56,494 bases of DNA from Archangium gephyra (GCA_003243425.1 QFQP01000044.1:1-56494); one strand, 5' to 3'; shown: positions 1 to 9,253, counted from the first letter of the stretch. The notes: a model not told the origin generated them from the sequence alone. Made by a program: numbers and translations.

Positions 1-2780
1 CGGAGCGTCGGGAAGCAGAGCGTCTCGAGCAGGAGCGCATCGAAGCGGAGCGTCGGGAAGCAGAGCGTCTCGAGCAGGAACGCCTGGCCGCCGAACGTGC
101 GGAAGCTGAGCGAATCGAGCAAGAACGTCTTGCCGCCGAACGCGCGGAAGCCGAGCGAATCGAGCAAGAACGTCTGGCTGCCGAACGCGCGGAAGCCGAG
201 CGAATCCAGCAAGAACGTCTCGTCGCCGAACGTGCAGAAGCCGAGCGAATCGAGCAAGAACGCCTCGCTGCCGAACGCGCGGAAGCCGAGCGAATCGAGC
301 AAGAACGCCTCGCCGCCGAACGTGCGGAAGCCGAACGAATCGAGCAAGAACGTCTTGCCGCCGAACAGGCTGAGGCGGAGCGTCTCGAGCGGGAACGCCT
401 CGCCGCCGAACGGGCCGAGGCCGAGCGAATCGAACGAGAGCATCGCGCCGCCGAACGGGCCGAGGCCGAGCGAATCGAACGAGAGCGTCGCGCCGAAGCC
501 GAGCGAATCGAGCAGGAACGCCTCGCCGCCGAACGTGCGGAAGCCGAACGAATCGAGCAGGAACGTGTTGCCGCTGAGCGCGCGGAAGCCGAACGCCTCG
601 AGCAAGAACGTCTCGCCGCTGAACGCGCGGAAGCCGAGCGAATTGAGCAGGAACGTCTCGCCGCAGAACGCGCCGAAGCAGAACGCCTCGAGCAAGAGCG
701 TCTCGCCGCCGAAGCCGAACGCATCGAGCAAGAACGCCTGGCCGCCGAACGCGCCGAAGCAGAACGCATCGAGCAGGAACGCCTCGCCGCTGAACGCGCT
801 GAAACCGAGCGAATCGAGCAGGAACGTCTCGCCGCGGAGCGCGTCGAAGCGGAGCGCATCGAGCACGAGCGGCTCGCTGAGGAAGAACGTCTCGAGCAAG
901 AACGCCTCGCCGCCGAACGCGTCGAGGCAGAGCGTCTGGCCGCCGAGCGCGCAGAGTCCGAGCGGCTCGAACGAGAATGGCTGGCCGCCGCAGAGACCGC
1001 GGAAGCAGAGCGCCTCGAACAACTGCGACTCGCAGAAGAGGCCGAACGGGCCCGGCTCGAAGAAGAACGCGCTGCGGCCGAACGTCGCGATGCCGAGGTC
1101 CGCGCCAGGGTGTTTGAAGAGGCGCGCGTTCGTCACGAAGAAGAACAGCGACGGCGCGATCAAGAAGAGGCCGACCGCGTCGCCAGCGAAGAGCTTCGCC
1201 GCGCCGCCGAAGCCGCAGACGCCGAAGAAGAATCAGAAGCGCGGCGTCGTCAAGAGCAGCTCCTGGCCGAGCGCAGCGCCCGCCACGAAGACGACGCGGA
1301 TCGTGAAGAAGAAGAGCGTCTGCTCGCCGCCGCGCAGGCTGCTCGCGCGAAGGTCGAGGCCGATCGCCACCGCTCCGGCCTTCACCCGATTCCCGCCGAG
1401 CTGCAGCCGGCACCCGCGTCGCCCGTCGTCACGCCCGCCATCGCGCCGCCCGGTCAGCAGACGTTGTTGCAGCGCATGAACGCAGCGCTGCGTCAGGCGA
1501 CATACGTGGGGCCCGCGCCGACGTCGCGCCCGCGCGAAGAAAAGACGGACCCGCACATCGTCGCGCCGCCGGCTCAACCCGAAGCGCCTCGTAAACAGCC
1601 TCTCGTGCTCGGTGGAAAGACCGAAAGCCAGGAAGCCGATCTCTGGAGCGCCGCGCAACCGGCCAGCACCTCTGCGCCGGCGCCGGGCGGTGTCGAGAGC
1701 TTCGAAGAGGCGCTCCGCCGCGTCGATTCGAGCCTCGAAGCGCTCGTCGGCTCGTCACCCGCTGCGGCCGAAGAGCCGATGATCGAGCCCATCATCGAAG
1801 CCGAGGTGCTCGTACCCGGGCCCACGCCTCCGCCCGTGAACGTGGCGGCCCGCATCGACGCGGCCTCCGACAGCACCACGGCCGACTCGGCCGAGCAGGC
1901 GCGCCTGCGCCGTCAGCGTCTGCTCAAGCGTGCGATGGAGAACCTGAGCAGCATGCCGACGTCATCGGGCTCGGGCATCAACAGCTCGGGTTCCGGCATC
2001 AACCCGCCGCCGCCGTCGTCGCCCTCGTCGACCGCGAACACCATTCCGGTCCCGAGCGCCGCCGAACAGCAGCTCGCCGCGCAGATCGAAGCCCGCTTCG
2101 CTCAGCTCGCGAAGAAGGACCCGTTCCTCGTGCTCGGCCTTCAGCCGACGGCGAATCGTGACCAGGTGAAGGCCGCGTTCCTGAGCCTCGCCAAGACCTT
2201 CCACCCGGATCGGTTGCCCCCGTCGCTGCCGCACCTCGCCCAGAAGATGAGCGCGGTGTTCGAGAGCATTCGTGAGTCGTACGAGACGCTGTACGACGAC
2301 CAGAAGCGCGCGGCGTTCACCACCGCGCAGCAGAACAAGCAGGCGTCGCGGCTCGACCCCGCGCAGGCTCAACAGGCCAGCGATCTGTTCAAGATGGCCG
2401 AGGTCTTCTTCAAGAAGCGCGACTACCGCCAGGCCGAGTCGCACTACGCGCGGTCGCACGCCATCGACAAGGGCGCCACCAGCCTCGCGGCGCAGGGCTG
2501 GGCCATCTACATGGACCCCGCGCGCCGCTCCGAAGCACAGGCTGCGCGCGCGTTGATGCAGAAGGCGCTCGGCATCGACGCCAACAACGATCGCGCGCAC
2601 TACCAGTTGGGCGTCATCGCGCGTGTCGAAGGCGACATGGACCGTGCCGAGCGGCACTTCCGCGAAGCGGTGCGGGTCAACCCCAAGCACCTCGAGGCGA
2701 ACCAGGAGCTGCGGCTCATCGAGATGCGAAAGAAGAAGGCGGCCACCGAACCGAAGAAGGGCGGCGGCTTCTTCGGCTGA
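1..2780 (+). CDS. Glu/Arg helical-repeat protein with J domain and TPRs (5' partial)
   Basis: The frame is open from base 3 to the TGA at 2778-2780, so at least 925 residues are visible and the N terminus lies outside the window. Visible residues 1 to about 430 are a charged helix built from a 15-residue unit (ERIEQERLAAERAEA-like). A Pro/Ala-rich linker follows. A J domain lies near residues 700-780 with an intact HPD motif (about 734-736), then TPR-like helices to a KKGGGFFG tail. J domains stimulate Hsp70 ATPase; the long helix probably acts as a spacer or coiled coil. Related delta-group proteins carry response regulator or DUF4388 domains N-terminally, so the missing part could be of that kind (inference). 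The cellular role is unknown. The product is probably cytoplasmic, since no membrane segment is visible. Confidence 0.85.
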   Translation, partial: ERREAERLEQERIEAERREAERLEQERLAAERAEAERIEQERLAAERAEAERIEQERLAAERAEAERIQQERLVAERAEAERIEQERLAAERAEAERIEQERLAAERAEAERIEQERLAAEQAEAERLERERLAAERAEAERIEREHRAAERAEAERIERERRAEAERIEQERLAAERAEAERIEQERVAAERAEAERLEQERLAAERAEAERIEQERLAAERAEAERLEQERLAAEAERIEQERLAAERAEAERIEQERLAAERAETERIEQERLAAERVEAERIEHERLAEEERLEQERLAAERVEAERLAAERAESERLEREWLAAAETAEAERLEQLRLAEEAERARLEEERAAAERRDAEVRARVFEEARVRHEEEQRRRDQEEADRVASEELRRAAEAADAEEESEARRRQEQLLAERSARHEDDADREEEERLLAAAQAARAKVEADRHRSGLHPIPAELQPAPASPVVTPAIAPPGQQTLLQRMNAALRQATYVGPAPTSRPREEKTDPHIVAPPAQPEAPRKQPLVLGGKTESQEADLWSAAQPASTSAPAPGGVESFEEALRRVDSSLEALVGSSPAAAEEPMIEPIIEAEVLVPGPTPPPVNVAARIDAASDSTTADSAEQARLRRQRLLKRAMENLSSMPTSSGSGINSSGSGINPPPPSSPSSTANTIPVPSAAEQQLAAQIEARFAQLAKKDPFLVLGLQPTANRDQVKAAFLSLAKTFHPDRLPPSLPHLAQKMSAVFESIRESYETLYDDQKRAAFTTAQQNKQASRLDPAQAQQASDLFKMAEVFFKKRDYRQAESHYARSHAIDKGATSLAAQGWAIYMDPARRSEAQAARALMQKALGIDANNDRAHYQLGVIARVEGDMDRAERHFREAVRVNPKHLEANQELRLIEMRKKKAATEPKKGGGFFG
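63..840 (+). repeat. 45-bp tandem repeat encoding a 15-residue E/R-rich unit
   Basis: From about base 63 the sequence repeats every 45 bases, for example 108-152, 153-197, 198-242, 243-287 and 288-332. Each unit encodes a variant of ERIEQERLAAERAEA. The units stay regular to about 467 and then become shorter and more divergent. The repeat lies wholly inside the J-domain gene and keeps its frame, so unit gain or loss would change the length of a helical rod without a frameshift. Confidence 0.9.
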
Positions 2781-3104
2781 TCAGCGCGCCAGCCAGCGAA
2801 CGATGGCGGCGCGATCGGCGTCGCTGATGCTCACGAATTCGACGCCCATGCCGGCGAACTGGCCGACTTCCGGGAACCGGCGAACCCAGGCCACACGGGC
2901 TTCGGCGCGCACCGGGCCTTCGTTGGGCACGTCGAACTGCACCGACAACGCCTCGCCCTGCTCCAGCAGCAACTCCGACTTCAGGAACGCGCCCCCTGAC
3001 GACACGTCTTGCGAGACGAACGTGAGGGTGCCGGCGCCGCTCGCGTCGCGGGCTGTGAATCGTGCTTCCACCGTTGCGCGCTCCTCTCTGCGCTGATCAG
3101 GCAT
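2781..3104 (-). CDS. PilZ domain protein (107 aa)
   Basis: This single-domain PilZ protein has the N-terminal arginine motif (RREERATVEARF, residues 5-16) and the second motif DVSSGGAFL near residue 33-41, both used by PilZ proteins to bind cyclic di-GMP. The first arginine motif is close to the classical RxxxR. The C terminus has the typical GMGVEFVSIS strand. It stops immediately beside the stop codon of the preceding convergent gene and diverges from the response regulator-like gene at 3186. Stand-alone PilZ proteins of about this size are common in myxobacteria and often affect motility or surface behaviour, but the target cannot be told from sequence. Confidence 0.88.
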   Translation of the reverse strand: MPDQRREERATVEARFTARDASGAGTLTFVSQDVSSGGAFLKSELLLEQGEALSVQFDVPNEGPVRAEARVAWVRRFPEVGQFAGMGVEFVSISDADRAAIVRWLAR

Positions 3105-3122
3105 CGGCGGGCATTGGAAACG

Positions 3123-3151
3123 TTGACACCCCGCGTATCAAGGCCAAACAT
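3123..3151 (+). promoter_or_regulatory. Possible sigma-70 promoter upstream of the DUF4388 regulator
   Basis: A perfect TTGACA (3123-3128) is followed after 17 bases by AAACAT (3146-3151), a weak -10 element. It lies about 35 bases upstream of the GTG start at 3186, in the gap between two divergent genes. It is a motif match only. Confidence 0.35.
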
Positions 3152-3185
3152 CCGCCCGATTTTCCGTGCGAAAGGGCGTTTAACC

Positions 3186-5858
3186 GTGGCGAAGCAGCAC
3201 CTGCTGTTGGTCGATGCTGATGCGAAGAGTCTTCGCGTCATGGAAGTCAGCCTGAAGAAGGCCGGCTTTCAGGTCACGACTGCGATTCACGGCAAAGACG
3301 CCCTCGAGAAGGTGCAGATCAGCCCGCCCGACCTCGTGCTCTCCGAGACACGAATGCCGGAGATGGACGGACTGGAGCTGTGCAAGGTCATCAAGAGTGA
3401 CGAGCGGTTCCGTCACATTCCCTTCGTCTTTCTCACCAGCCAGAAGGCGGTCGAGGCGAAGGTCAAAGGTCTCGAGCAGGGCGCCGACGACTACCTGACC
3501 AAGCCCATCTACATCAAAGAGGTCGTCACCCGCGTTCGCATGATCCTTCAGAAGGTCGAGAAGGAACGCACGGACCGCAAGGAGACCAAGAACGGCTTCG
3601 TCGGAAATCTCGCCGACATGGGCGTCGTCGACCTCGTGCAGACCTTCGAGATCGGCCGCAAGACCGGCGTCATCAAGCTCGAAGGCGAACGCGCGGGTGT
3701 CGTGTTCTTCAAGGAAGGTCGCGTCATCGACGCGGAGCTGGGCCGGTTGCGCGGTGAAAACGCGTTCTACCGCATGCTCAACACCTTCGAAGGCAAGTTC
3801 GAGGTGTCCTTCGTCACCATCGATCGCCCCGAGCGCATCGAGGTGTCGACGCAGGGGCTGTTGATGGAAGGCATGCGCCGCCTCGACGAGTGGGGCCGCA
3901 TGCTCGAGCAGCTGCCGCCGCTCGAGACCATCTTCGAGCTCGACTATTCACAGCTGTCCGACCGCCTCGCCGAGATTCCCGATGAGGTGAACGGCCTGCT
4001 GCGCCTGTTCGACGGCCGCCGCAACCTCTCGCGCGTCGTCGACGATTCGGACTTCGAAGATCTCGCGGCGCTGGGAATCATCTCCAAGCTCTACTTCGAA
4101 GGGCTGATTCGCGAAGTGGGCAGCCCGCCCACCGACGTCGACGAGAAGGCCAGGAAGCCCGGCATCGAAGAGTGGCTCAACACCGGCCCCACACCGGCGG
4201 GTGGTGAAGGAAATACGGTCGCGCCGGCGGTGACGCCGGCCGTCGCGCTGCCGCCCGCGCCGCCGCCGATCGTGCCGCTGCCCGGCCCGTCGGTGCAGGA
4301 ACAGATTCAGGCCGCCGAGCCCGAGCTGCCGCCGATGCCGGTCGAAGAGCACGCGGTGGACCTGCCGGTCGAGTTGCCGATGGACGTGCCGCCCGCAGCG
4401 ACGCCGGTCGAGAACGTGCCGCCGCCGAGCATCGCGCCGGTGACCAGCGCGTCTGAGACGCTCAAGGCCGACGTGCATCGCTTCGAGCCGAAGCCGAAGG
4501 GCGCGCGCCCGTCTCCGCCGCGCCCGCCGCGGCCCGAGCCTTCACAGTTCCTCGTCGCCGCGCCGCCGCGTGAGCTGGAGCGTGCGCGCCAGCGCCTGCT
4601 CGATCAGTGGTCGGCGATCGAAGGCGAGGGCATTGAGTCGGAGTCGGGCTGGGGAGCGACCAGCGGCTGGAATCGCTACGAGCCCAGGAACTCGCCGACG
4701 CCGCAGCGCGCGCCGGAAGCGCCGAGCGCACCTCCGGTGTTCGGTGGCGCAGCCCTCGAGCGTCGCGACCTGCCGCCGCTCAAGCCCGCGCAGCCGGCCC
4801 CCGCGCCGCCGCCGGTGGTCGTCACGCCGATGGAAGAGACGGTGCCGGTCGAGCCCGTCTCCGAGACGGTGACCACCGCGCCGAACCCGCTGCCCACTCC
4901 ACAACCGACACCGCCGACGCCGCCTCCGGTCGCGGCGCAGGTGCGCAATTCGCCGATTCCGCAGCCGGCGCCGGTGCCTGACCCCGCTCCCGTCGCCGCG
5001 CCGGTGGTGAACGTCACGCCGCTGCCGCAGCCTGCGCCACAGCAGCCCATTGCCCGGCTCTCGGCGCCGAACGCTTCGAGTGAAGAGGACAAGTTCTTCA
5101 GCGACACCGACGGCTCGAACTCAGAGCCGATGTCGATGGAGAACCCGATGCCGGTGCGCAGCAGCCGCACGCTGCCCATGGTGCTCATCGGTGGCCTGCT
5201 GGTCGGCGTGGTCGCGGCGCTCGTCTACTCGAACATGAGCGGTGACGAGGCCGTGCTGCCGGTCGACGCGGGAGTCACGGTCGTCACCGTCACGCCAGAC
5301 GCTGCGGTCGAAGAACCGGTGGTCGATGCGGGCGAAGCCGTGGTGGTGGCGCCAGTGCCCGAGGTCGACGCGGGCCAGGCGATCGCCGAGGTGCTCGACG
5401 CGGGCGCTCTGCTGGTCGTCGAGGCGCCGAAAGACGCCGGCGCCCCGGTGGTGGCTGCCGTGGTCGACGCAGGTGTGGCGCCCGTCGCGAACGTGGGTGG
5501 CGACTTCGACAAGCTGGTCACCGACGCGCGTGCAGCGCTGGTGGGCAGCAAGTTCCGCAAGGCGGCGCAGCTCTACCGCGAAGCGCTCAAGCTGCAGCCC
5601 GACGACGTGTCGCTCAAGACGGGCCTCGGCATCGCGCTGGTGATGTCCGACAGCTCGTTCCGCGAAGCGGTCCCGTACCTGAAGGACGGCGTCAAGGAAG
5701 ACCCGAAGAATGCGCAGGCGTGGCTCGCGCTGGGCATCGCGCTCCAGAACCTCGGGCGCGACGGTGAGGCCCGGCAGCCGTACCGTGAGTTCCTGAAGCT
5801 CAAGCCTTCGGGTAGCCAGGCCGACGAAGTGCGTGCGGCGCTCCAGGCGATCCCTTAG
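3186..5858 (+). CDS. Receiver-like / DUF4388 / membrane / TPR protein (890 aa)
   Basis: I chose the GTG at 3186 because the receiver fold begins at once (VAKQHLLLVD); upstream codons in frame have no family resemblance. Domains in order: receiver-like domain (about 5-120), DUF4388/PATAN domain (about 135-240, GFVGNLADMGVVDLVQTFE), an Ala/Pro/Glu-rich linker of about 400 residues, one membrane segment near 661-682 (MVLIGGLLVGVVAALVY), a Val/Asp-rich stretch, and TPRs from about 775 to the end. The phosphoacceptor position is Glu54 (LVLSETRMPEMDG) where Asp is expected, while the acidic pair (Asp10, Asp12), the Thr and the Lys of LTKPI are kept. It may therefore be a constitutively 'on' or phosphorylation-independent receiver. 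It sits 9 bases upstream of tsaD and probably shares its transcript. Confidence 0.88.
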   Translation: MAKQHLLLVDADAKSLRVMEVSLKKAGFQVTTAIHGKDALEKVQISPPDLVLSETRMPEMDGLELCKVIKSDERFRHIPFVFLTSQKAVEAKVKGLEQGADDYLTKPIYIKEVVTRVRMILQKVEKERTDRKETKNGFVGNLADMGVVDLVQTFEIGRKTGVIKLEGERAGVVFFKEGRVIDAELGRLRGENAFYRMLNTFEGKFEVSFVTIDRPERIEVSTQGLLMEGMRRLDEWGRMLEQLPPLETIFELDYSQLSDRLAEIPDEVNGLLRLFDGRRNLSRVVDDSDFEDLAALGIISKLYFEGLIREVGSPPTDVDEKARKPGIEEWLNTGPTPAGGEGNTVAPAVTPAVALPPAPPPIVPLPGPSVQEQIQAAEPELPPMPVEEHAVDLPVELPMDVPPAATPVENVPPPSIAPVTSASETLKADVHRFEPKPKGARPSPPRPPRPEPSQFLVAAPPRELERARQRLLDQWSAIEGEGIESESGWGATSGWNRYEPRNSPTPQRAPEAPSAPPVFGGAALERRDLPPLKPAQPAPAPPPVVVTPMEETVPVEPVSETVTTAPNPLPTPQPTPPTPPPVAAQVRNSPIPQPAPVPDPAPVAAPVVNVTPLPQPAPQQPIARLSAPNASSEEDKFFSDTDGSNSEPMSMENPMPVRSSRTLPMVLIGGLLVGVVAALVYSNMSGDEAVLPVDAGVTVVTVTPDAAVEEPVVDAGEAVVVAPVPEVDAGQAIAEVLDAGALLVVEAPKDAGAPVVAAVVDAGVAPVANVGGDFDKLVTDARAALVGSKFRKAAQLYREALKLQPDDVSLKTGLGIALVMSDSSFREAVPYLKDGVKEDPKNAQAWLALGIALQNLGRDGEARQPYREFLKLKPSGSQADEVRAALQAIP

Positions 5859-5867
5859 AGCAGCCTC

Positions 5868-6866
5868 GTGCTGTGTCTGGGCATCGAGACTTCCTGTGAC
5901 GAGACTGCGGCGTCGGTCGTGCAAGACGGTCGCGTCGTCTTGTCCGACGTCGTGTCGACGCAGATCGACATTCATCGTCGCTGGGGCGGCGTGATTCCCG
6001 AGCTCGCGAGCCGCAATCACGTGCAGCAGGTGATGCCCGTCATCGACGAAGCGCTCACGCGCGCCGACAAGACGCTCGCCGACCTCGACGTCATCGCGGT
6101 CACCAGCGGCCCGGGCCTGCAGGGCGCTTTGCTGGTCGGTCTTCAGGTCGCGAAGTCGCTGTCGCTGGCGAGCGGGAAGCCCCTCGTCGGCATCAACCAC
6201 CTCGAAGGCCACTTGCTGGCGATCCGCCTCGCGCCCGACGCGCCCGAGGCGCCGTTTCTGGGCCTCGTCGTTTCTGGCGGTCACACCACGCTGTACGACG
6301 TGCCTGCGTTCGGGAGGTACGAGCGCCTGGGTACCACCCGTGATGACGCGGCCGGCGAGGCCTACGACAAGGTCGCCAAGTTGCTCGGGCTCCAGTACCC
6401 GGGTGGTCAGCCCATCGACGAGCTCGCGCAGACCGGTGACCCGAAGGCGATTCGGTTTCCGCGGGCGCTGCGCGGCGACGACATTCTCGACTGGAGCTTT
6501 TCGGGCCTGAAGACCGCGGTGCTGAACCACGTGCAGCAGCACGGCGTGCCGACCGGTCAGGCCTTGTCGGACCTGTGCGCGTCGTTTCAAGAGGCCGTCG
6601 CCGACGCGCTCACCAGGAAGCTGATGCTCGGCGCGAAGAAGGTCGGCGCGAAGCAGCTGGTGATCTGCGGTGGCGTCGCGGCGAACTCGCGGCTGCGTTC
6701 CCTGGCGGCGGAGCGCGCTGCTGAAGCGGGGCTCCGGCTGTACCTGCCTCCGAAGCGGCTGTGCACGGACAACGGCGCGATGATCGCGGTCGCCGGTACC
6801 GAAGCGTTCCGGCGCGGTGTGCGAGCCGAAATGTCACTCAACTCCGATCCCTCCTGGCGGCTCTAA
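5868..6866 (+). CDS. tsaD: tRNA N6-adenosine threonylcarbamoyltransferase TsaD
   Basis: TsaD transfers the threonylcarbamoyl group from TC-AMP to A37 of ANN-decoding tRNAs, together with TsaB and TsaE, in the cytoplasm. The N terminus GIETSCDETAASVV is diagnostic and so is the metal-binding motif NHLEGH, with His111 and His115 at the same numbers as in E. coli. VVSGGHTTL (nucleotide pocket), GEAYDKVAKLLGL and DWSFSGLKTAV are all present. The length of 332 residues is normal. Start is a GTG at 5868, 9 bases after the previous stop, and the gene is followed after 3 bases by rsmA, so the two housekeeping RNA-modification genes are very likely co-transcribed. Confidence 0.97.
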   Translation: MLCLGIETSCDETAASVVQDGRVVLSDVVSTQIDIHRRWGGVIPELASRNHVQQVMPVIDEALTRADKTLADLDVIAVTSGPGLQGALLVGLQVAKSLSLASGKPLVGINHLEGHLLAIRLAPDAPEAPFLGLVVSGGHTTLYDVPAFGRYERLGTTRDDAAGEAYDKVAKLLGLQYPGGQPIDELAQTGDPKAIRFPRALRGDDILDWSFSGLKTAVLNHVQQHGVPTGQALSDLCASFQEAVADALTRKLMLGAKKVGAKQLVICGGVAANSRLRSLAAERAAEAGLRLYLPPKRLCTDNGAMIAVAGTEAFRRGVRAEMSLNSDPSWRL

Positions 6867-6869
6867 GTC

Positions 6870-7679
6870 ATGGCTGATCATCCCCGAGACATCCTCAAGA
6901 GGCTCGGCCTCTCGCCCAAGCACAGCTGGGGTCAGAACTTCCTCTCGGACGAGATGATTCTCGAGCGCATCGCTGAAGAAGCGCTGCTGCGACCCGGTGA
7001 GCCGTGCGTCGAGCTGGGGCCCGGCCTCGGTCACCTCACGCGTCAGCTGCTCGCGACCGGCGCGAAGGTCACCGCCGTCGAGCGTGATCGCGACATGGTG
7101 CGGGCGCTCAACTTCCAGAAGATCGAGGGCCTCACCATCGTCGAAGGCAACGCCGCCGAGTGCGACTTCGCGAAGGTAGCCAACGCAGAGCAGGTCGTGG
7201 TCGTCGGCAATCTGCCGTACCACCTGTCGTCGCAGATTCTGTTCGAGGTGCTCGAGCAGGCCGATCACGTTCCGCGCGCGGTGTTCACGCTGCAGAAGGA
7301 GGTCGTCGAGCGGCTCGCGGCAGACCCCGGAAATCGTGACTACGGCGTGCTGACCGTGCTCCTCGGGCTGCGGTTCAAGATGGAGAACGTGCTCGACGTG
7401 CCTGCCGAGCTGTTCCACCCGCCGCCGAAGGTCGACTCAGCGGTGCTCAAGCTCACGCGCCTCGACACGCCGCGCGCCGAAGTGAAAGACGAAGCGCGGT
7501 TCCGCAAGGTCGTGAAAGCCGGCTTTGCCCAGCGCCGCAAGACGCTCAGCAATTCACTCAAGAGCGAGAAGTCGCTCGAATGGAGCGGTGTGCTCGAAAA
7601 GGCCGGAATCGACGGTGGCCGGCGCGCCGAGACGTTGTCGGTCGAAGAGTTCGCGGCCATCGAACGCGCGCTGGGTTGA
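6870..7679 (+). CDS. rsmA: 16S rRNA (A1518/A1519-N6,N6)-dimethyltransferase RsmA (KsgA)
   Basis: RsmA dimethylates two adjacent adenines in the 3' terminal helix of 16S rRNA late in 30S assembly, using SAM. Visible hallmarks are the N-terminal PKHSWGQNFL, the SAM-binding motif I VELGPGLGHLT (about 48-57), the acidic VERDRDM strand, the catalytic NLPYHLSSQ motif (NLPY about 114-117), and the C-terminal QRRKTLSNSL. The 269-residue length is typical. It begins 3 bases after tsaD and ends this transcription unit. The only slightly unusual feature is the close pairing with tsaD. Confidence 0.97.
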   Translation: MADHPRDILKRLGLSPKHSWGQNFLSDEMILERIAEEALLRPGEPCVELGPGLGHLTRQLLATGAKVTAVERDRDMVRALNFQKIEGLTIVEGNAAECDFAKVANAEQVVVVGNLPYHLSSQILFEVLEQADHVPRAVFTLQKEVVERLAADPGNRDYGVLTVLLGLRFKMENVLDVPAELFHPPPKVDSAVLKLTRLDTPRAEVKDEARFRKVVKAGFAQRRKTLSNSLKSEKSLEWSGVLEKAGIDGGRRAETLSVEEFAAIERALG

Positions 7680-7823
7680 TGACGAGATCAGCGGGAACCA
7701 CACCGCTGCGAACGCCGCCAGCAGCACGAGCCGCAACGCCGTCGTGATGCCCGGCGAGGCTTTCCACGGCCGTGCAGCCGGAGGGGAGCCATGGCGCGAC
7801 ACTTGCGCTAAACGAGCCGACCC

Positions 7824-9215
7824 ATGAGCCTCGAAAGCGCGCTGAAGCACTTCTCAGACAAGAAGAACGAGTACCTCGAAGACCTCAAGACGCTGGTCCG
7901 AATTCCTTCAGTGTCCTTCGACGGGTTCGACCCGAAGTTCGTGCGGCAGAGCGCCGAGGCGACGGCGGAGCTGCTCAAGAAGCGCGGCTTCGACAACGTG
8001 CAGTTGCTCGAAATCGAAGGCGCGCACCCGTACGTGTACGGCGAGATCCTGAAGGCGCCGGGAAAGCCGACGCTGCTTCTCTATGCGCACCACGACGTGC
8101 AGCCGGCCGGTGACGCCGACGCATGGAAGTCGCCGCCGTTCGAGCCGACGGAGCGTGATGGTCGGCTGTATGCGCGCGGCGCAGCCGACGACAAAGCAGG
8201 CATCGTGGTGCACACCAGCGCCGTCGATGCGTGGCTCAAGTCGGGCACGCCGCTCCCGCTCAACGTGAAGGTGGTCATCGAAGGTGAAGAAGAGATCGGC
8301 TCGGATCACCTCACCGAGTTCCTGCAGAAGCACCGCACGATGTTGTCGGCCGACGCCATCGTGCTGACGGACACCACCAACTTCGAGACCGGCCTGCCGT
8401 CGATCACCACCGCGCTGCGCGGCCTCGTGACCGTCGACGTCGAGGTGCGCGCGCTCAAGCAGTCCCTGCACTCCGGCATGTGGGGCGGCCCGGTGCCCGA
8501 CCCGGTAATGGCGCTCAACAAGATGCTGGCCTCGCTCACGCACGCCGACGGCACCATCGCGATTCCCGGTGTGCTCGAGCAGGTCAAGCCGCTCACCGAG
8601 GCCGAGAAGAAGTCGATTCAGGCGCTGCCCGGCGACGACGACACCTTCCGCAAGCAGGCGGGCCTGCTGGAAGGCGTGGAGTTGATGGGTGGCGGCCGTC
8701 ACCCCTGGGAGACGAACTGGCGCCAGCCGTCGCTCACGGTGAACGCGATTCAGGCCAGCTCGCGCAAAGACGCGCGCAACATCGTGTGTGAGTCGGCGTG
8801 GGCCCGCGTCGGCATTCGCATCGTGCCCAACCTCGACCCGAAGAAGGTGCAGGAGGCGCTCATCGACGCCTTGAAGAAGGCGACGCCGTGGGGCCTGCAC
8901 TGCGAGGTGCGCGCCGATTCAGCCGCGGGCTGGTGGTACACCGACCCGTCGGGCCCGGCGTTCACCGCTGCCTTCACCGCGCTCGAGAAGGGCTACGGCG
9001 TGAAGTCGGTGGCCATCGGCTGCGGCGGTTCGATTCCCTTCGTCGAGCCGTTCAGCAAGGAGCTCGGTGGGGTCCCCGCGCTGCTGATCGGCGTCGAAGA
9101 TCCGTACACCAACGCGCACTCCGAGAACGAGAGCCTGCACCTCGGCGACTGGGAGAAATCGGTGAAGAGCGCGATTCACCTGTACGCCGAGCTGGCGACG
9201 GCCCTGAAGAAGTGA
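7824..9215 (+). CDS. M20 family dipeptidase/metallopeptidase (463 aa)
   Basis: This is a di-zinc M20 peptidase of the dipeptidase/carnosinase-like branch (CNDP, PepV-like length). The metal and catalytic residues can be placed: His89 and Asp91 in YAHHDVQP, bridging Asp122 in ARGAADDKAG, general base Glu156 and zinc ligand Glu157 in EGEEEIGS. The middle carries the dimerisation domain that splits the catalytic domain (LRGLVTVDVEVRALKQSLHSG). No signal peptide is seen, so it is probably cytoplasmic and completes peptide breakdown. It stands alone: 144 bases separate it from rsmA, and a convergent gene follows. Exact substrate is unknown. Confidence 0.9.
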   Translation: MSLESALKHFSDKKNEYLEDLKTLVRIPSVSFDGFDPKFVRQSAEATAELLKKRGFDNVQLLEIEGAHPYVYGEILKAPGKPTLLLYAHHDVQPAGDADAWKSPPFEPTERDGRLYARGAADDKAGIVVHTSAVDAWLKSGTPLPLNVKVVIEGEEEIGSDHLTEFLQKHRTMLSADAIVLTDTTNFETGLPSITTALRGLVTVDVEVRALKQSLHSGMWGGPVPDPVMALNKMLASLTHADGTIAIPGVLEQVKPLTEAEKKSIQALPGDDDTFRKQAGLLEGVELMGGGRHPWETNWRQPSLTVNAIQASSRKDARNIVCESAWARVGIRIVPNLDPKKVQEALIDALKKATPWGLHCEVRADSAAGWWYTDPSGPAFTAAFTALEKGYGVKSVAIGCGGSIPFVEPFSKELGGVPALLIGVEDPYTNAHSENESLHLGDWEKSVKSAIHLYAELATALKK

Positions 9216-9229
9216 GCTGAAAAAGAAAA

Positions 9230-9253
9230 GCCCTCTCCCGATCGGGAGAGGGC
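9230..9253 (-). terminator. Palindromic rho-independent terminator
   Basis: A perfect 24-base palindrome (GCCCTCTCCCGA and its complement) lies between two convergent genes. On the minus strand it is followed by a T-rich run (CTTTTCTTTTT), so it ends the Cys-rich lipoprotein gene. On the plus strand it is followed by G residues, so it would be at most a weak terminator for the peptidase gene. Confidence 0.8.

Noticed and set aside
97..1479. Long plus-strand frame (Ser/Asn/Pro-rich) over the 45-bp repeat
   Set aside because: It is a shadow of the E/R-repeat gene in another frame; the real frame runs uninterrupted from base 3 into the J domain and TPRs.
7680..7823. Hydrophobic minus-strand stretch (RLVLLAAFAAVWFPLI) in the gap before the M20 gene
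   Set aside because: It has no start codon near it, and the frame continues antisense into rsmA. At most a relic; nothing else is seen in this gap.
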